The translations under genes and the position numbers were made by a program. The notes under the pieces were generated by a model that was given only the letters and a program-made list of their open reading frames with translations, searched no databases and was not told the DNA's origin. A stretch of DNA of 7,229 nt. Source: Bryobacterales bacterium (lineage in GTDB: Bacteria > Acidobacteriota > Terriglobia > Bryobacterales > Bryobacteraceae). Of this stretch, positions 6,877 through 7,229 are shown one piece after another (positions within the stretch are counted from its first letter, which is position 1; each line of letters starts with the position of its first letter). The DNA lies in the NCBI GenBank assembly GCA_025353235.1, contig JANXQZ010000866.1:1-7229 (forward strand), written 5' to 3'.

Positions 6877-7229
6877 ATGGTCAAGCCGAACGGGCTATTA
6901 GTAACGGTCAGCTTAACGCATTGCTGCGCTTACACATCCGTCCTATCAACGTGGTAGTCTTCCACGGCCCTTGTTAGGATATTTTCCTTGGGAGATCTCA
7001 TCTTGTGGAAGGTTTCGCGCTTATATGCATTCAGCGCTTATCCTGACCCAACTTCGCTACCCTGCTATGCCGCTGGCGCGACAACAGGATCACAAGAGGT
7101 TGGTTCATCCCGGTCCTCTCGTACTAAGGACAAGCCCACTCAAATCTCCTGCGCCCACATCAGATAGGGACCGAACTGTCTCGCGACGTTCTGAACCCAG
7201 TTCACGTACCGCTTTAATAGGCGAACAGC
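6877..7229 (-). rRNA. rrl: 23S ribosomal RNA, 3' end only (about 350 bases); the rest lies outside the window
   Basis: Read on the minus strand this is the end of domain VI of 23S rRNA. It contains the sarcin-ricin loop AGTACGAGAGGACCGG (7125 down to 7110), target of EF-G/LepA contact, followed by conserved segments up to TACTAATAGCCC and the terminal GGCTTGACC. The 3' end near 6877 is set by comparison with the E. coli end GGCTTAACCTT and may be off by a few bases. The spacer to 5S (about 94 bases, 6783-6876) is AT-richer than the genes and holds no tRNA. Confidence 0.95.

Noticed and set aside
6528..6884. Minus-strand 118-codon open frame across the terminator and 5S rRNA
   Set aside because: It runs through the terminator hairpin and the 5S rRNA gene, so it cannot be a normal protein gene.

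Overview
The window carries eight protein-coding genes and the 3' end of an rRNA operon, packed with almost no spare DNA. Gene density, moderately high GC and protein character suggest a soil-type Gram-negative bacterium. From memory, the mix of a long-antitoxin PIN module, SMP-30 and secreted BD-FAE-like hydrolase genes fits Acidobacteriota (Solibacter/Bryobacter-like) best. That assignment is an inference; the partial 23S rRNA would settle it.

Layout. From 1 to 1906 on the minus strand lies a tight housekeeping cluster read ribH (lumazine synthase) > nusB (antitermination factor) > glgA (glycogen synthase, cut by the window edge), with gaps of 7 and 3 bases. Divergent from ribH, only 29 bases away, lepA (elongation factor 4) runs from 1936 to 3750 on the plus strand. 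It meets a minus-strand pair tail to tail, with the two stop codons interlocked. That pair (5617 down to 3747) is a signal-peptide-bearing alpha/beta hydrolase followed by an SMP-30/gluconolactonase-type beta-propeller, joined by an ATGA stop/start overlap.

From 5646 to 6614 on the plus strand is a self-contained toxin-antitoxin-like module. It has a near-consensus sigma70 promoter, a strong Shine-Dalgarno, a 166-residue antitoxin-like protein and a PIN-domain ribonuclease that starts at a TTG overlapping the antitoxin stop. The promoter and ribosome binding site are covered by a direct repeat with two GTATAC palindromes, a candidate autoregulatory operator. A bidirectional terminator hairpin then separates the module from the minus-strand 5S and 23S rRNA genes (6668 to 7229, 23S truncated by the edge).

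The most interesting part is the toxin-antitoxin module. The antitoxin is about twice the size of a classic VapB: a DUF7669-like N-terminal region appears joined to a short VapB-like C-terminal tail. Everything else looks like orderly chromosomal housekeeping and catabolic genes. There are no insertion sequences, CRISPR arrays or tRNA genes that I could see, and no stretch above about 100 bases lacks a gene.
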